In this document: one piece after another, positions 5,734-12,561 of the stretch
How positions within the stretch are numbered: position 1 is the stretch's first letter
Layout of the letters: every line of letters starts with the position of its first letter
Origin: Bacillota bacterium
Lineage (GTDB): Bacteria > Bacillota > Clostridia > Acetivibrionales > DSM-2933
Reading direction: 5' to 3'
NCBI GenBank assembly: GCA_030705945.1
Contig: JAUZPS010000068.1
Location: 1 to 13,143 of the forward strand
DNA length: 13,143 nt
Program-made: the position numbers and the translations under genes
The notes under the pieces: model-generated
What the model was told of the DNA's origin: nothing
Database searches by the model: none
What the model saw: the letters and a program-made list of their open reading frames with translations, nothing else

Positions 5734-7155
5734 CTATTTTATAACAGGATAATCTTCACACTTTTTATTGAAATTTTTTGCCATAATTATTACATCATTC
5801 ATATTAATACAGTTGTCCATATTGAAATCAGCATTTTGGTTATAATTATTATTGCTGGTTGTACTATTAAAGGCTTTTGACAGTTCTACAATGTCAGCCA
5901 TATTGACTACCCCGTCCTGCAAGCCGCTCTTAGGAATATCGCCTGCCCATACAAGCACTGGATTGGCCTGAGTTCCAAAAGTTTTGTCTCCAGTAATGTC
6001 TGAAATATTTATTTCTCGTGTCAGGTATCCTGCTTTGCTGATTCTCAATGTGTATGCTGACTGAGGGGATAAAATATCAGGCATTTCAAAATATCCTTTA
6101 GAGTCTGTCACATCAGAATATTCGGTTCCCACAACTTCTACTTTAAATCCCGCATAAACGCTGGTATTCGCGACTGTAAAATCTGGCTTTAAAAAACCTG
6201 ATACACTATATCTGTTACTAGAATACGTAAGGCTAAGATCGCAATCAAAATACGTGTCTTGAATTATGGAAACACTTATGGATTCTGAATCGGACAAATT
6301 TTCAGAGCCCTCATATAACGCAACTAAACCGTAGTCTCCTTCAGGTACTTCACTTCCGAATCTGTACTCGCCGTCATTAACATCAGCAGTATACTGTTTG
6401 GACGGATCGGATTCATCATATAAACAGACAGAAACCATTGAATCATCATTTGGGATAAATTTATCTCCATCAGGAGTGTACACCATTCCTCTCATGGAAA
6501 GCATTCCGAGCTCTAGGTCTGTTTCCGAGGTTGAACCTGGTGTTATACTTACCCATTCAGCTTCAGAATTCATAAATGGGTTTGAGCTTCCATTAGCAAC
6601 TGCTTTTATTAGATAGTTGCCTTCCGGAATGTCGCCGCTTATCTTATACGTGCCATCATCAAAAACCTCACACTTTTCCAAGGGAGTTTTGCTGTCTTCC
6701 GGGTATATGTAAACATAAACGTTGGAATCGGCGTCGGGATAATACAAATCGCCGGATGGTTCATATATAGTACCTTTTACTGCAGGATATGTAAGATCCA
6801 GCTCTTGATTAATTGCTACTCCGTTTTGCAGCTGAACGCTTATTTTTTCTGAATTGGAATATGGACTATTGTTACCAAAAGCATATGCATACAAGTCGTA
6901 ACTTCCATCCGGGATAGCTTCGGTAAAATAAAAGGAGCCATCACTTTCAGGATAAGTATTATAAACATCCCCACTTGTACTATCTACCAGTCTAACTTCA
7001 ACAAAATTTTCTTCTCCCTCAACAAATGCGCCACCTTCAGGCGTATAAACCATTCCCTCAACAACAGAAGTATTTGCAGCAGCATAACTTTTTATGTTCA
7101 TAAGCCCCAAAATTAAAAGAGCTCCTAACATAATAACCATAAAAGCTTTTTTCAT
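5734..7155 (-). CDS. Secreted protein with three tandem repeats, X-module and type II-like dockerin
   Basis: A 473-residue cellulosome-type protein. The start is the ATG at 7155, behind a GGGGGG ribosome binding site (about 7162-7168); frame upstream of it lacks one. Residues 1-27 are a signal peptide (MKKAFMVIMLGALLILGL, cleavage near AYAA-like SYAAA). Three repeats of about 92 residues follow (32-123, 126-217, 222-312), each starting G-x-(V/I)-Y-x-P-x-G and containing a DG-x-(Y/F)...IP(E/D)G-x-Y turn, like carboxypeptidase regulatory/prealbumin-like beta-sandwiches. An X-module (about 317-405, SVSGFLKPDF to LVWAGD) and a dockerin (406-470) with two calcium-loop helix units (DGVVNMADIVEL, 414-425, and the unit around DNCINMNDVIIMAK, 447-460) complete it. 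X-dockerins bind type II cohesins, like the four in the divergent scaffoldin 1 kb away. There is no catalytic domain; the repeats may bind carbohydrate, protein or the cell wall. Domain calls at the C-terminus are strong; the role of the repeats is unknown. Confidence 0.9.
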   Translation of the reverse strand: MKKAFMVIMLGALLILGLMNIKSYAAANTSVVEGMVYTPEGGAFVEGEENFVEVRLVDSTSGDVYNTYPESDGSFYFTEAIPDGSYDLYAYAFGNNSPYSNSEKISVQLQNGVAINQELDLTYPAVKGTIYEPSGDLYYPDADSNVYVYIYPEDSKTPLEKCEVFDDGTYKISGDIPEGNYLIKAVANGSSNPFMNSEAEWVSITPGSTSETDLELGMLSMRGMVYTPDGDKFIPNDDSMVSVCLYDESDPSKQYTADVNDGEYRFGSEVPEGDYGLVALYEGSENLSDSESISVSIIQDTYFDCDLSLTYSSNRYSVSGFLKPDFTVANTSVYAGFKVEVVGTEYSDVTDSKGYFEMPDILSPQSAYTLRISKAGYLTREINISDITGDKTFGTQANPVLVWAGDIPKSGLQDGVVNMADIVELSKAFNSTTSNNNYNQNADFNMDNCINMNDVIIMAKNFNKKCEDYPVIK

Positions 7156-7265
7156 ATACAAGCCCCCCCTTAAAAAAATATATGTTATATAAATACACAT
7201 ATTTTTATTTTTTTTGTCGTATAAAATAACTCCAAAAAATAAAAAATTCCTTTAAATTCGTAGTA

Positions 7266-7294
7266 TTGACAAAGATATTCAATTTAAATATAAT
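7266..7294 (+). promoter_or_regulatory. Perfect sigma-A consensus promoter
   Basis: TTGACA (7266-7271), exactly 17 nt, TATAAT (7289-7294). It points toward the scaffoldin, whose start is about 870 nt further on, and away from the X-dockerin gene. It could give a very long 5' leader, an unannotated RNA, or be chance in A+T-rich DNA; matching both boxes with ideal spacing makes chance less likely. Confidence 0.65.
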
Positions 7295-7695
7295 TATATT
7301 AGATGGCTTCAATGTTTTTCAATTTATACTTCTCATTTCAAAGTTGTACTCTTACGTTTTTTCCGCAGAAATTAGGCAAACCTTATATGAGTTGAAGTAG
7401 GTGGGTAAAGGATTGGTGAAATTTATGCTGATATTACATATTCAACTCCTTCATATATAACAAATTTATATTGATTGTCTACAGTGTTTACCTATACAAC
7501 ATTATTATTCCCTTCGTTTAGTTTTAAGTATTATTTTCTTGATAAAACTCATTATAATTACAGGGATGCAGGCGGCTTTGTAGTTACAAAAGTATTTTCA
7601 ACAGCAGATTACATTTCTTTTTTTATCACAATATCAAAGTAAATTTATAGAATTAAGTAAACATTAATTAAGATAGACATTTATTAGTTATATTA

Positions 7696-7795
7696 GGTAG
7701 TATCAAAAAAATAATTGGTCAACTGGTCGTTTCAAAAACTTGATATAATGGGTTTTCGTCGTATAAACTTGAACAAGGAATTTTTTGAAACGCCC
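7696..7795 (+). repeat. 100-bp palindromic repeat family 2, copy 2
   Basis: Starts GGTAGTATCA and ends GAAACGCCC, with the core CGTTTCAAAAA...TTTTTTGAAACG at 7728-7792. It is nearly the same as copy 1 (opposite orientation). TA lies on the left (7694-7695) and on the right (7797-7798). Confidence 0.87.
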
Positions 7796-7870
7796 TTAGG
7801 CAGAGTGATAATTGTTTATCCATTTATATTTTAAAAACAAATTATTAATGATCAAATGAATTGTTCTTAT

Positions 7871-7968
7871 ATTAAAAGTGATTAATCTTTTACATTTGAT
7901 ATCACAAAATAACGTTAAAGCGTTCGTTACTTTGCTCTGTCAAATATAAGATTAATAGCGCTTTTAAT
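7871..7968 (+). repeat. 101-bp palindromic element family 1, copy B (diverged)
   Basis: ATTAAAAG at the left and CTTTTAAT at the right are exact inverses. The interior shares long runs with copies A and C (for example ATTAATCTTTTACATTTG and ACGTTAAAGCGTTCGTTA) but differs at about eight positions plus a small gap, and the outermost ends have changed. It is therefore an older copy than the identical pair A and C. Confidence 0.85.
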
Positions 7969-8119
7969 TTAGCTCTGTATAATAAATAAGCCGGTTATTC
8001 TGATGATGCTAGTTTTAGCTGAGGAAATGGCGTCAGACTGTTGATTATAAAAAAATAATTTTTATGGGTAGTTAAAAAGAAGCGCAAGGTTTATCAAAAC
8101 AGAAAAAAAGGAGGGAATA

Positions 8120-8176
8120 GTGGTCGAAATTAATAAGATAAAAGTAAGTGCAGGGGGTTATAAATATGAGTATTAA
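8120..8176 (+). CDS. Possible 18-codon ORF overlapping the scaffoldin start
   Basis: GTG at 8120 follows the strong Shine-Dalgarno AAAGGAGGG (8107-8115) at a short 4-nt spacing. The frame (MVEINKIKVSAGGYKYEY) ends at TAA 8174-8176, 11 nt past the scaffoldin ATG in another frame. It could couple translation or be a leftover ribosome binding site. The only support is the ribosome binding site and the overlap. Confidence 0.3.
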   Translation: MVEINKIKVSAGGYKYEY

Positions 8177-11132
8177 AAGATTTATGGCAGTATTATTGAC
8201 TACATTAATGTTACTTGGTTGCTTTTTATCAAATGTTTCATTAGCGGCAACATCCAGCAGTTTGAAAGTATTTTATAGCAATAATGGAGCAGGGAGTGAT
8301 TGTAATCAGATTTATGCAAACATTAAGCTAAAAAATACTGGATCAAGTGATATTGATCTTTCCAAGTTAACTATCAGGTATTACTTTACCAAGGACAATG
8401 ATAAAGCAATGACATACTATTCAGACTATGTAAGCATTGGATCCACGTCCGTAACATTCAATAATTATGCGCCAGCAACAGATAAAGCCGATAAGTATAT
8501 TGAAATAAAGCTTTCTTCCGGCGTTATCTATCCTAATGGAGCTCAATGGCCAAAGCAATCTGAAGTGACTATCCAGGGCAGAATAGCCAAGAACGACTGG
8601 TCGAATTTTAATCAATCAAATGACTACTCATATACAGGCGCTTCGACACAGTATGTAGAAAATTCGAGAATTGCTGTATTTGAATCAGGAGTTCTTATTG
8701 CAGGTTCTGTTCCAGGAGGAAGTATTGTAACAAATCCACCTACTACATATGCGCCTAAAAATACTCCAACTCCTTCACCAACAGTAACAAAGGCTGCTAC
8801 TCCAACAAAGCCGGCAGTGACACTAGCTCCAACATATACACCAACTAAATCGGCAGCAACGCTGGCGCCTACACCAACAAAACCAATATCAACATCATCA
8901 AAAGGCGAAGTGTTTGTGACAGTTGATAAAACAAAGGCAACTGTTGGAGAGATCATTAAGGCGACATTAAATGTGAAGGAATTTGAGTCTGTTAGCGGAT
9001 ATCAGGTTAATATCAAATATGACCCATCAGCGCTAAGACCAGTATATCTTGATGGAACACCATATGATGCAAATTCAGTTCCTGACTATGGTACATTATT
9101 ACAGAAGAGGTACAGTGGTACAGACATGGGTGCAAATGATCTTACTAATGGTACTCTTACATTTGGAAGATCCTACATGGCTATGGTTTCTTACAAAAAT
9201 TCAGGGATACCTGAAAACACTGGATCATTAGCAGTAATTGGATTTAAAGTGTTAAAAGTTGCTCCTACCAAGATAGTGTTGCAAAATTCACAGAGCTTAA
9301 CAAATGCTGTATCCGGAACAATGATATTTGATTGGAATGGATTACAGTTGTCAGGTTATAAGGTAACTCAAGCTGAGGAAATTAATTCTGACGATGATAT
9401 TTCCACAGTTACGCCAACTATATCAGAATCACCTACAGCAACGCCAACCGATTCAGTGACCCCGACGCCGAACGCTACAGAAGTAGTATCTTCAAAAGGC
9501 GAAGTGTTTGTGACAGTTGACAAAACAAAAGCAGCTATTGGGGAGATAATAAAGGCGACGTTGAATGTAAAAGATTTTGAGTCTGTATCTGGATATCAGG
9601 TAAATATCAAATATGATCCAGCAGTGTTAAAGCCGGTATATCTTGATGGAACACCATATGACGACTCTTCCGTGCCAGAATACGGGACACTATTGCAAAA
9701 GAGATACAGCGGCACAGATATGACTTCAAATGATCTTATAAAAGGGACGCTTACCTTTGGAAGAACCTACATGTCGTTAACTGCTTACAAAAACTCTGGT
9801 ACACCGGAAACCAACGGTTCATTAGCAGTAATCGGATTCAAAGTTTTAAAGGTTGCTGCTACCAAGATAATGCTTGAAAATACAGTTAGTCTAACCAGAG
9901 CTGTAGATGGAACAATGATATTCGACTGGGATGGACAGCAGTTGTCAGGGTATACGGTAATTCAAGCAGAAGAAATAAATTATGGCGAGGTTTCTGTCGC
10001 AACGCCAACAAAACCAATTTCTTCACCTACAGCAACGCCAACTATACCAGTATCATCATCAAAAGGCCAGGTATATGTAACAGTAGATAAAACAACAGCC
10101 ACTGTAGGAGACGTAATTAAGGCAACGCTGAATGTAAAAGATTTTGAATCCATATCCGGATATCAGACAAATATCAAATATGATCCAGCAGTATTACAAC
10201 CTGTATATCTTGATGGAACACTATATGATAGTTCATCAGTACCGGATTACGGAACGTTGTTGCAGAAGAGATACAGCGGCGCAGACATGTCATCAAATGA
10301 TCTTGCAAAGGGGACTCTAACCTTTGGAAGAACATACATGTCATTAACCTCGTATAAAAACTCTGGCGTACCGGAGAATACAGGTTCGTTGGCTGTAATA
10401 GGATTTAAAGTGTTAAAGGTCGCTGCAACAAAGATAACATTAGAAAATTCACCAAGCTTGACAAGCGCGGTAGTTGGAACAATGGTATTTGACTGGAATG
10501 GACAACAGTTATCTGGTTACACAGTAACCCAGGCTCCGGAAATCAATTCCGGTAGTGTTTCTAGTCCAACAAAATCTGTGTCGCCGACACCAACTTTGCC
10601 AGCTGCATCACCTACACCAACTGCTGAGCCATCAGCGCCTACAAAAGGCGAAGTATATGTGACAGTTGACAAAACAAAGGCAGCTGTTGGAGAGATGATA
10701 AAAGTAACAGTTAACGTAAAAGATTTCGATGTTATAGCCGGATACCAGGCAAATTTGAAATATGACCCAGCAGTACTACAGCCTGTATATCTTGATGGAA
10801 CGCTGTATGACGCAAATTCAGTTCCGGACTATGGTACATTATTACAGAAGAGATACAGTGGTACAGACATGGCAGCAAATAATCTTAGTATTGGAACACT
10901 CACCTTCGGTAGAACATATATGTCCATGGCTTCCTACAAAAACTCAGGCGTACCGGAAAATACAGGTTCGTTGGCAGTAATAGGATTTAAGGTGTTGAAA
11001 GTTGCAACAACCAAGATAACTTTGGAAAATACGCAAAGCTTAACAAACGCCATTTCAGGAACAATGATATTCGATTGGAATGGTCAGCAATTATCCGGTT
11101 ATAAGGTAACTCAGACATCAGCAATTAATTAA
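8166..11132 (+). CDS. Scaffoldin: CBM3 plus four type II-like cohesins, no anchor
   Basis: A 988-residue secreted scaffold. The ATG at 8166 is chosen because GGGGG (8153-8157) lies 8 nt upstream; the GTG at 8148 in frame lies upstream of that site. Residues 1-28 are a signal peptide (cleavage near SLA-A). Residues 30-187 form a CBM3: NTGSSDIDLSKLTIRYYF, then QGRIAKNDWSNFNQSNDYSY, with the Asp, Arg and Trp of the cellulose-binding strip kept and a Tyr in place of the usual His. Pro/Thr linkers separate cohesins at about 246-407, 443-605, 632-794 and 826-988. Each runs KGEVFVTVDKT...GYQVNIKYDP...GTLTFGR...GTMIFDWNGQQLSGY, the type II signature. The four are very alike (RYSG-x-DM in all). The protein stops exactly at the end of cohesin 4 with no dockerin, SLH or LPXTG, so it should be released and bind cellulose while holding four X-dockerin partners. 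Tandem similarity could promote cohesin gain or loss by recombination. A palindromic element begins directly after the stop. Confidence 0.95.
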   Translation: MSIKRFMAVLLTTLMLLGCFLSNVSLAATSSSLKVFYSNNGAGSDCNQIYANIKLKNTGSSDIDLSKLTIRYYFTKDNDKAMTYYSDYVSIGSTSVTFNNYAPATDKADKYIEIKLSSGVIYPNGAQWPKQSEVTIQGRIAKNDWSNFNQSNDYSYTGASTQYVENSRIAVFESGVLIAGSVPGGSIVTNPPTTYAPKNTPTPSPTVTKAATPTKPAVTLAPTYTPTKSAATLAPTPTKPISTSSKGEVFVTVDKTKATVGEIIKATLNVKEFESVSGYQVNIKYDPSALRPVYLDGTPYDANSVPDYGTLLQKRYSGTDMGANDLTNGTLTFGRSYMAMVSYKNSGIPENTGSLAVIGFKVLKVAPTKIVLQNSQSLTNAVSGTMIFDWNGLQLSGYKVTQAEEINSDDDISTVTPTISESPTATPTDSVTPTPNATEVVSSKGEVFVTVDKTKAAIGEIIKATLNVKDFESVSGYQVNIKYDPAVLKPVYLDGTPYDDSSVPEYGTLLQKRYSGTDMTSNDLIKGTLTFGRTYMSLTAYKNSGTPETNGSLAVIGFKVLKVAATKIMLENTVSLTRAVDGTMIFDWDGQQLSGYTVIQAEEINYGEVSVATPTKPISSPTATPTIPVSSSKGQVYVTVDKTTATVGDVIKATLNVKDFESISGYQTNIKYDPAVLQPVYLDGTLYDSSSVPDYGTLLQKRYSGADMSSNDLAKGTLTFGRTYMSLTSYKNSGVPENTGSLAVIGFKVLKVAATKITLENSPSLTSAVVGTMVFDWNGQQLSGYTVTQAPEINSGSVSSPTKSVSPTPTLPAASPTPTAEPSAPTKGEVYVTVDKTKAAVGEMIKVTVNVKDFDVIAGYQANLKYDPAVLQPVYLDGTLYDANSVPDYGTLLQKRYSGTDMAANNLSIGTLTFGRTYMSMASYKNSGVPENTGSLAVIGFKVLKVATTKITLENTQSLTNAISGTMIFDWNGQQLSGYKVTQTSAIN

Positions 11133-11233
11133 GGTAGAATCAAAAAATAAACTGGTCAACTGGGAGTTTCAAAAACTTGATATAATGGGTTTTCATCATA
11201 CAAAACTTGAACAAGGAATTTTTTGAAACTCCC
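11133..11233 (+). repeat. 100-bp palindromic repeat family 2, copy 3
   Basis: Begins GGTAGAATC directly after the scaffoldin TAA and ends GAAACTCCC, followed by TA (11234-11235). The core is 11165-11230. Copies 1 and 2 have C...G as the outermost core pair (CGTTTC/GAAACG), but here both sides changed together to GGGAGTTTC/GAAACTCCC, so pairing is preserved or improved. Confidence 0.87.
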
Positions 11234-11275
11234 TAAGTAATAATGAAAACATAAAAAAGATCGTGTATAAGTGAC

Positions 11276-11422
11276 AAAACTCCTTCTTATATAAAAAGCA
11301 CTATTAATCTTACATTTGACGGAGCAAAATAACGAACGCTTTAACGTTATTTTGTGATAGGCAAATGTAAAAGATTAATTGCTTTTTATATAGCATAAAA
11401 TTTATGCTAAGAAGGAGTTTTT
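11276..11422 (+). terminator. Scaffoldin terminator hairpin split by an inserted element
   Basis: The left arm AAAACTCCTTCTTA (11276-11289) and right part 11393-11422 (GCATAAAATTTATGC then TAAGAAGGAGTTTTT) are separated by the 101-bp element plus one extra TA. Joined, they make a 43-nt palindrome with 21-bp perfect arms, one central base and a T-tract (TTTTTAATT). In the present form the outer arms can still pair around the inserted hairpin, so termination may persist. Confidence 0.75.
11288..11392 (-). mobile_element. 101-bp palindromic element family 1, copy C (MITE-like insertion)
   Basis: The element is 11290-11390 with TA at 11288-11289 and 11391-11392. In reverse orientation it is identical over its full length to copy A at 2021-2121. 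Its position inside an otherwise perfect palindrome shows that it was inserted and that TA was duplicated. TA duplication, terminal inverted repeats and no coding capacity fit a non-autonomous element moved by an IS630/Tc1/mariner-type transposase, which is not in the window. Confidence 0.85.
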
Positions 11423-11531
11423 AATTATACCGCCGCAATGCGATCAAGCCATAAATCCAGCTATATTTTCGGTATAAACAGTATAAGTAGTTTTTATAAT
11501 ATAATAAGTTATGATTTAATTGTTAACATCA

Positions 11532-11577
11532 AAAACTGCCTATCCTGCGTATTAAATAACGCAGAATAGACAGTTTT
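11532..11577 (-). terminator. Intrinsic terminator for the stalk-protein gene
   Basis: A 19-position stem around an 8-nt loop, AAAACTG at 11532 with CAGTTTT ending at 11577. On the plus strand it has two C.A mismatches, but on the minus strand these become G.U pairs and the hairpin is complete, followed by TTTTTGATG. It therefore fits minus-strand transcripts, 150 nt beyond the stop at 11728, with family 2 copy 4 in between. Confidence 0.8.
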
Positions 11578-11596
11578 ATTTGACATAAGTACATAA

Positions 11597-11715
11597 GTGT
11601 GTTTCAAAAAATTCCTTATTCAAGTTTTGTATTAAGTATCGCTGGCAAATATAATGGAAACCAATTATATCAAGTTTTTGAAACGCCAATTATATATGTT
11701 TTCTGTTTGATACTC
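11597..11715 (-). repeat. 100-bp palindromic repeat family 2, copy 4 (diverged, longer loop)
   Basis: Read on the minus strand: GAGTATCAAAC, then the core (11599-11684) GCGTTTCAAAAACTTGATAT to TTGAATAAGGAATTTTTTG, ending AAACACACT with TA following. The stem arms match copies 1-3, but the loop carries about 20 extra nt. It lies 12 nt past the stop of the minus-strand stalk-protein gene, inside its 3' untranslated region. Confidence 0.78.
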
Positions 11716-11727
11716 AATGAGAATGAC

Positions 11728-12210
11728 TTATTTTAACATTGGCATAATGCTCTTTTCATAAAAGTCATAAATTATGTATTTATTATTCATTAAAAGCATA
11801 TACTTTGTAGAAACAGTAGTATTGTTTTTGCTAAATATCATTGTACTTTCGCTTTCATTCAATTCACATGTAATATTAGCTCTGGTAATTTGGGCTTCGA
11901 TGTCTTTAAACAACACATATTTCACTTTTTCAATGTAGAAAGGTTTTATTTCATTATCAGCGACGGGTGTCATACTTCCGATATAAATTTTCTTATTTTC
12001 GAATGTTATCGGTATATTAAGTAAGGTAGATGCATCTCTGAGTTTTAAATATGTGCTGCCGTTGATGTTTTTTGCGCTAAGTTTGACTTCGGTTCCATCC
12101 TTCAGAATAGGAAATGAGTTGTTCGTGACTTTTAATACTTCAGCTGCAAATATTAAGGTTGTACTGCTGATAAAAATGCCCAGAATCATGCCTAACAGAA
12201 TTTTTTTCAT
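11728..12210 (-). CDS. Small secreted protein with copper amine oxidase N-terminal-like (stalk) domain
   Basis: A 160-residue protein with GGGAGG a few nt upstream of its ATG. Residues 1-23 are a signal peptide (MKKILLGMILGIFISSTTLI, then FAA). Residues about 32-78 (FPILKDGTEVKLSAKNING then STYLKLRDAST...KKIYIG) match the repeat unit called 'copper amine oxidase N-terminal' or 'stalk' domain, common in secreted clostridial proteins; despite the name it carries no oxidase activity. The C-terminal half (about 85-160) has a beta-rich look and no motif I recognise. It is probably exported; its role is unknown. It is convergent with the scaffoldin and follows the X-dockerin gene on the same strand, but a terminator at 12500-12527 and 350 nt separate them, so it is probably its own unit. 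Confidence 0.85.
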   Translation of the reverse strand: MKKILLGMILGIFISSTTLIFAAEVLKVTNNSFPILKDGTEVKLSAKNINGSTYLKLRDASTLLNIPITFENKKIYIGSMTPVADNEIKPFYIEKVKYVLFKDIEAQITRANITCELNESESTMIFSKNNTTVSTKYMLLMNNKYIIYDFYEKSIMPMLK

Positions 12211-12398
12211 ATAAAACCCTCCCAGTACTTGAATTGATTATTTTGGTGTTGCAATATAATAATTTGAATATATAAAATAGGGATATAATGATAGAATTTA
12301 TTGAGATACGTAAAAAATATTAGAATACATCAAATATATTTTATCACAAAGAAAGGGCTAATTGAAATAGGACTAAATTACTAAATTGATTCGGACCA

Positions 12399-12478
12399 AA
12401 TGTAAAATTAGTTTTATTCAGTGAGCTGAATAGCCCCGAAAAAGGGATTTTCAAAGTGAGCTGATATAAAATTACATT
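12399..12478. repeat. Imperfect palindrome with a duplicated 10-bp box
   Basis: AAATGTAAAATTA at the left and TAAAATTACATTT at the right are approximate inverses. Between them AGTGAGCTGA occurs twice about 37 nt apart, and CCCGAAAAAGGG makes a small hairpin. It may be a further palindromic element, an operator or an RNA structure; only one copy is visible. Confidence 0.4.
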
Positions 12479-12496
12479 TTGTTATACATAGCTCAA

Positions 12497-12527
12497 AAAG
12501 GACAGGCTGAAATAATTCAGTCTGTCC
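12497..12527 (-). terminator. Intrinsic terminator of the right-edge dockerin gene
   Basis: GGACAG-G-CTGAA and TTCAG-T-CTGTCC (12500-12527) pair around an ATAA loop with one G.T pair. On the minus strand it is followed by TTTTT (complement of 12495-12499), 35 nt past the gene stop. Confidence 0.85.
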
Positions 12528-12561
12528 AGTATGTCACTTTCACAATAGCAAATGAGATTTT

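Larger units (their letters stand above)
7156..8165. other. 1-kb divergent intergenic region with repeats
   Basis: This is the longest gene-free stretch. It carries a consensus promoter (7266-7294, plus strand), family 2 copy 2 (7696-7795), family 1 copy B (7871-7968) and a short overlapping ORF before the scaffoldin. At 7383-7462 TTATATGAGTTGAA and TTCAACTCCTTCATATATAA form a long-looped inverted repeat with a 4-nt bulge, possibly another decayed palindromic element. No other ORF with a ribosome binding site was found. Regulatory sequence for both cellulosome genes must be here. Confidence 0.6.
11234..11531. other. 3' region of the scaffoldin: split terminator and spacer
   Basis: This stretch has no gene. 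It holds the interrupted hairpin (11276-11422) with its inserted element, then about 110 nt of A+T-rich sequence in which I see nothing specific before the terminator at 11532. Confidence 0.55.
12211..12561. other. Intergenic region upstream of the stalk-protein gene
   Basis: 350 nt without a gene. It holds the terminator of the right-hand gene and a palindromic stretch (12399-12478). I see no sigma-A consensus for the stalk-protein gene, only A+T-rich boxes. Confidence 0.55.

Noticed and set aside
5692..5880. Plus-strand 62-codon ORF opposite the dockerin end
   Set aside because: It lies antisense to the conserved dockerin coding region, starts inside a gene-end region and has no ribosome binding site.
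7156..7300. Sigma-I-type (cellulosome-specific) promoter upstream of the X-dockerin gene
   Set aside because: A CGAA exists on the minus strand near 7256-7259 but no C-rich -35 element lies at the right distance, so the call cannot be supported.
8000..8037. Possible hammerhead ribozyme core (CTGATGA ... GAAA ... GTC)
   Set aside because: The core words are present, but the segment between CTGATGA and GAAA does not close a stem against both, and there is no room for stem III between GAAA and GTC.
8624..8956. Minus-strand ORF of 110 codons inside the scaffoldin
   Set aside because: It is the complement of the Pro/Thr linker coding sequence; valine/glycine-rich low complexity, no ribosome binding site and full overlap with a clear gene.
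8890..11132. Tandem DNA repeats of about 580 bp as a mobile or satellite array
   Set aside because: The periodicity is explained by four homologous cohesin domains in one open frame with conserved protein motifs.
11133..11235. Scaffoldin C-terminus lost through insertion of family 2 copy 3
   Set aside because: Although the element touches the stop codon, joining the flanks at TA still gives TAA in frame, so the gene probably ended here before the insertion.
737..11715. CRISPR array or repeat-spacer system
   Set aside because: The repeats are palindromic, 54-119 bp, in mixed orientation and kilobases apart, with no regular spacers or cas genes.
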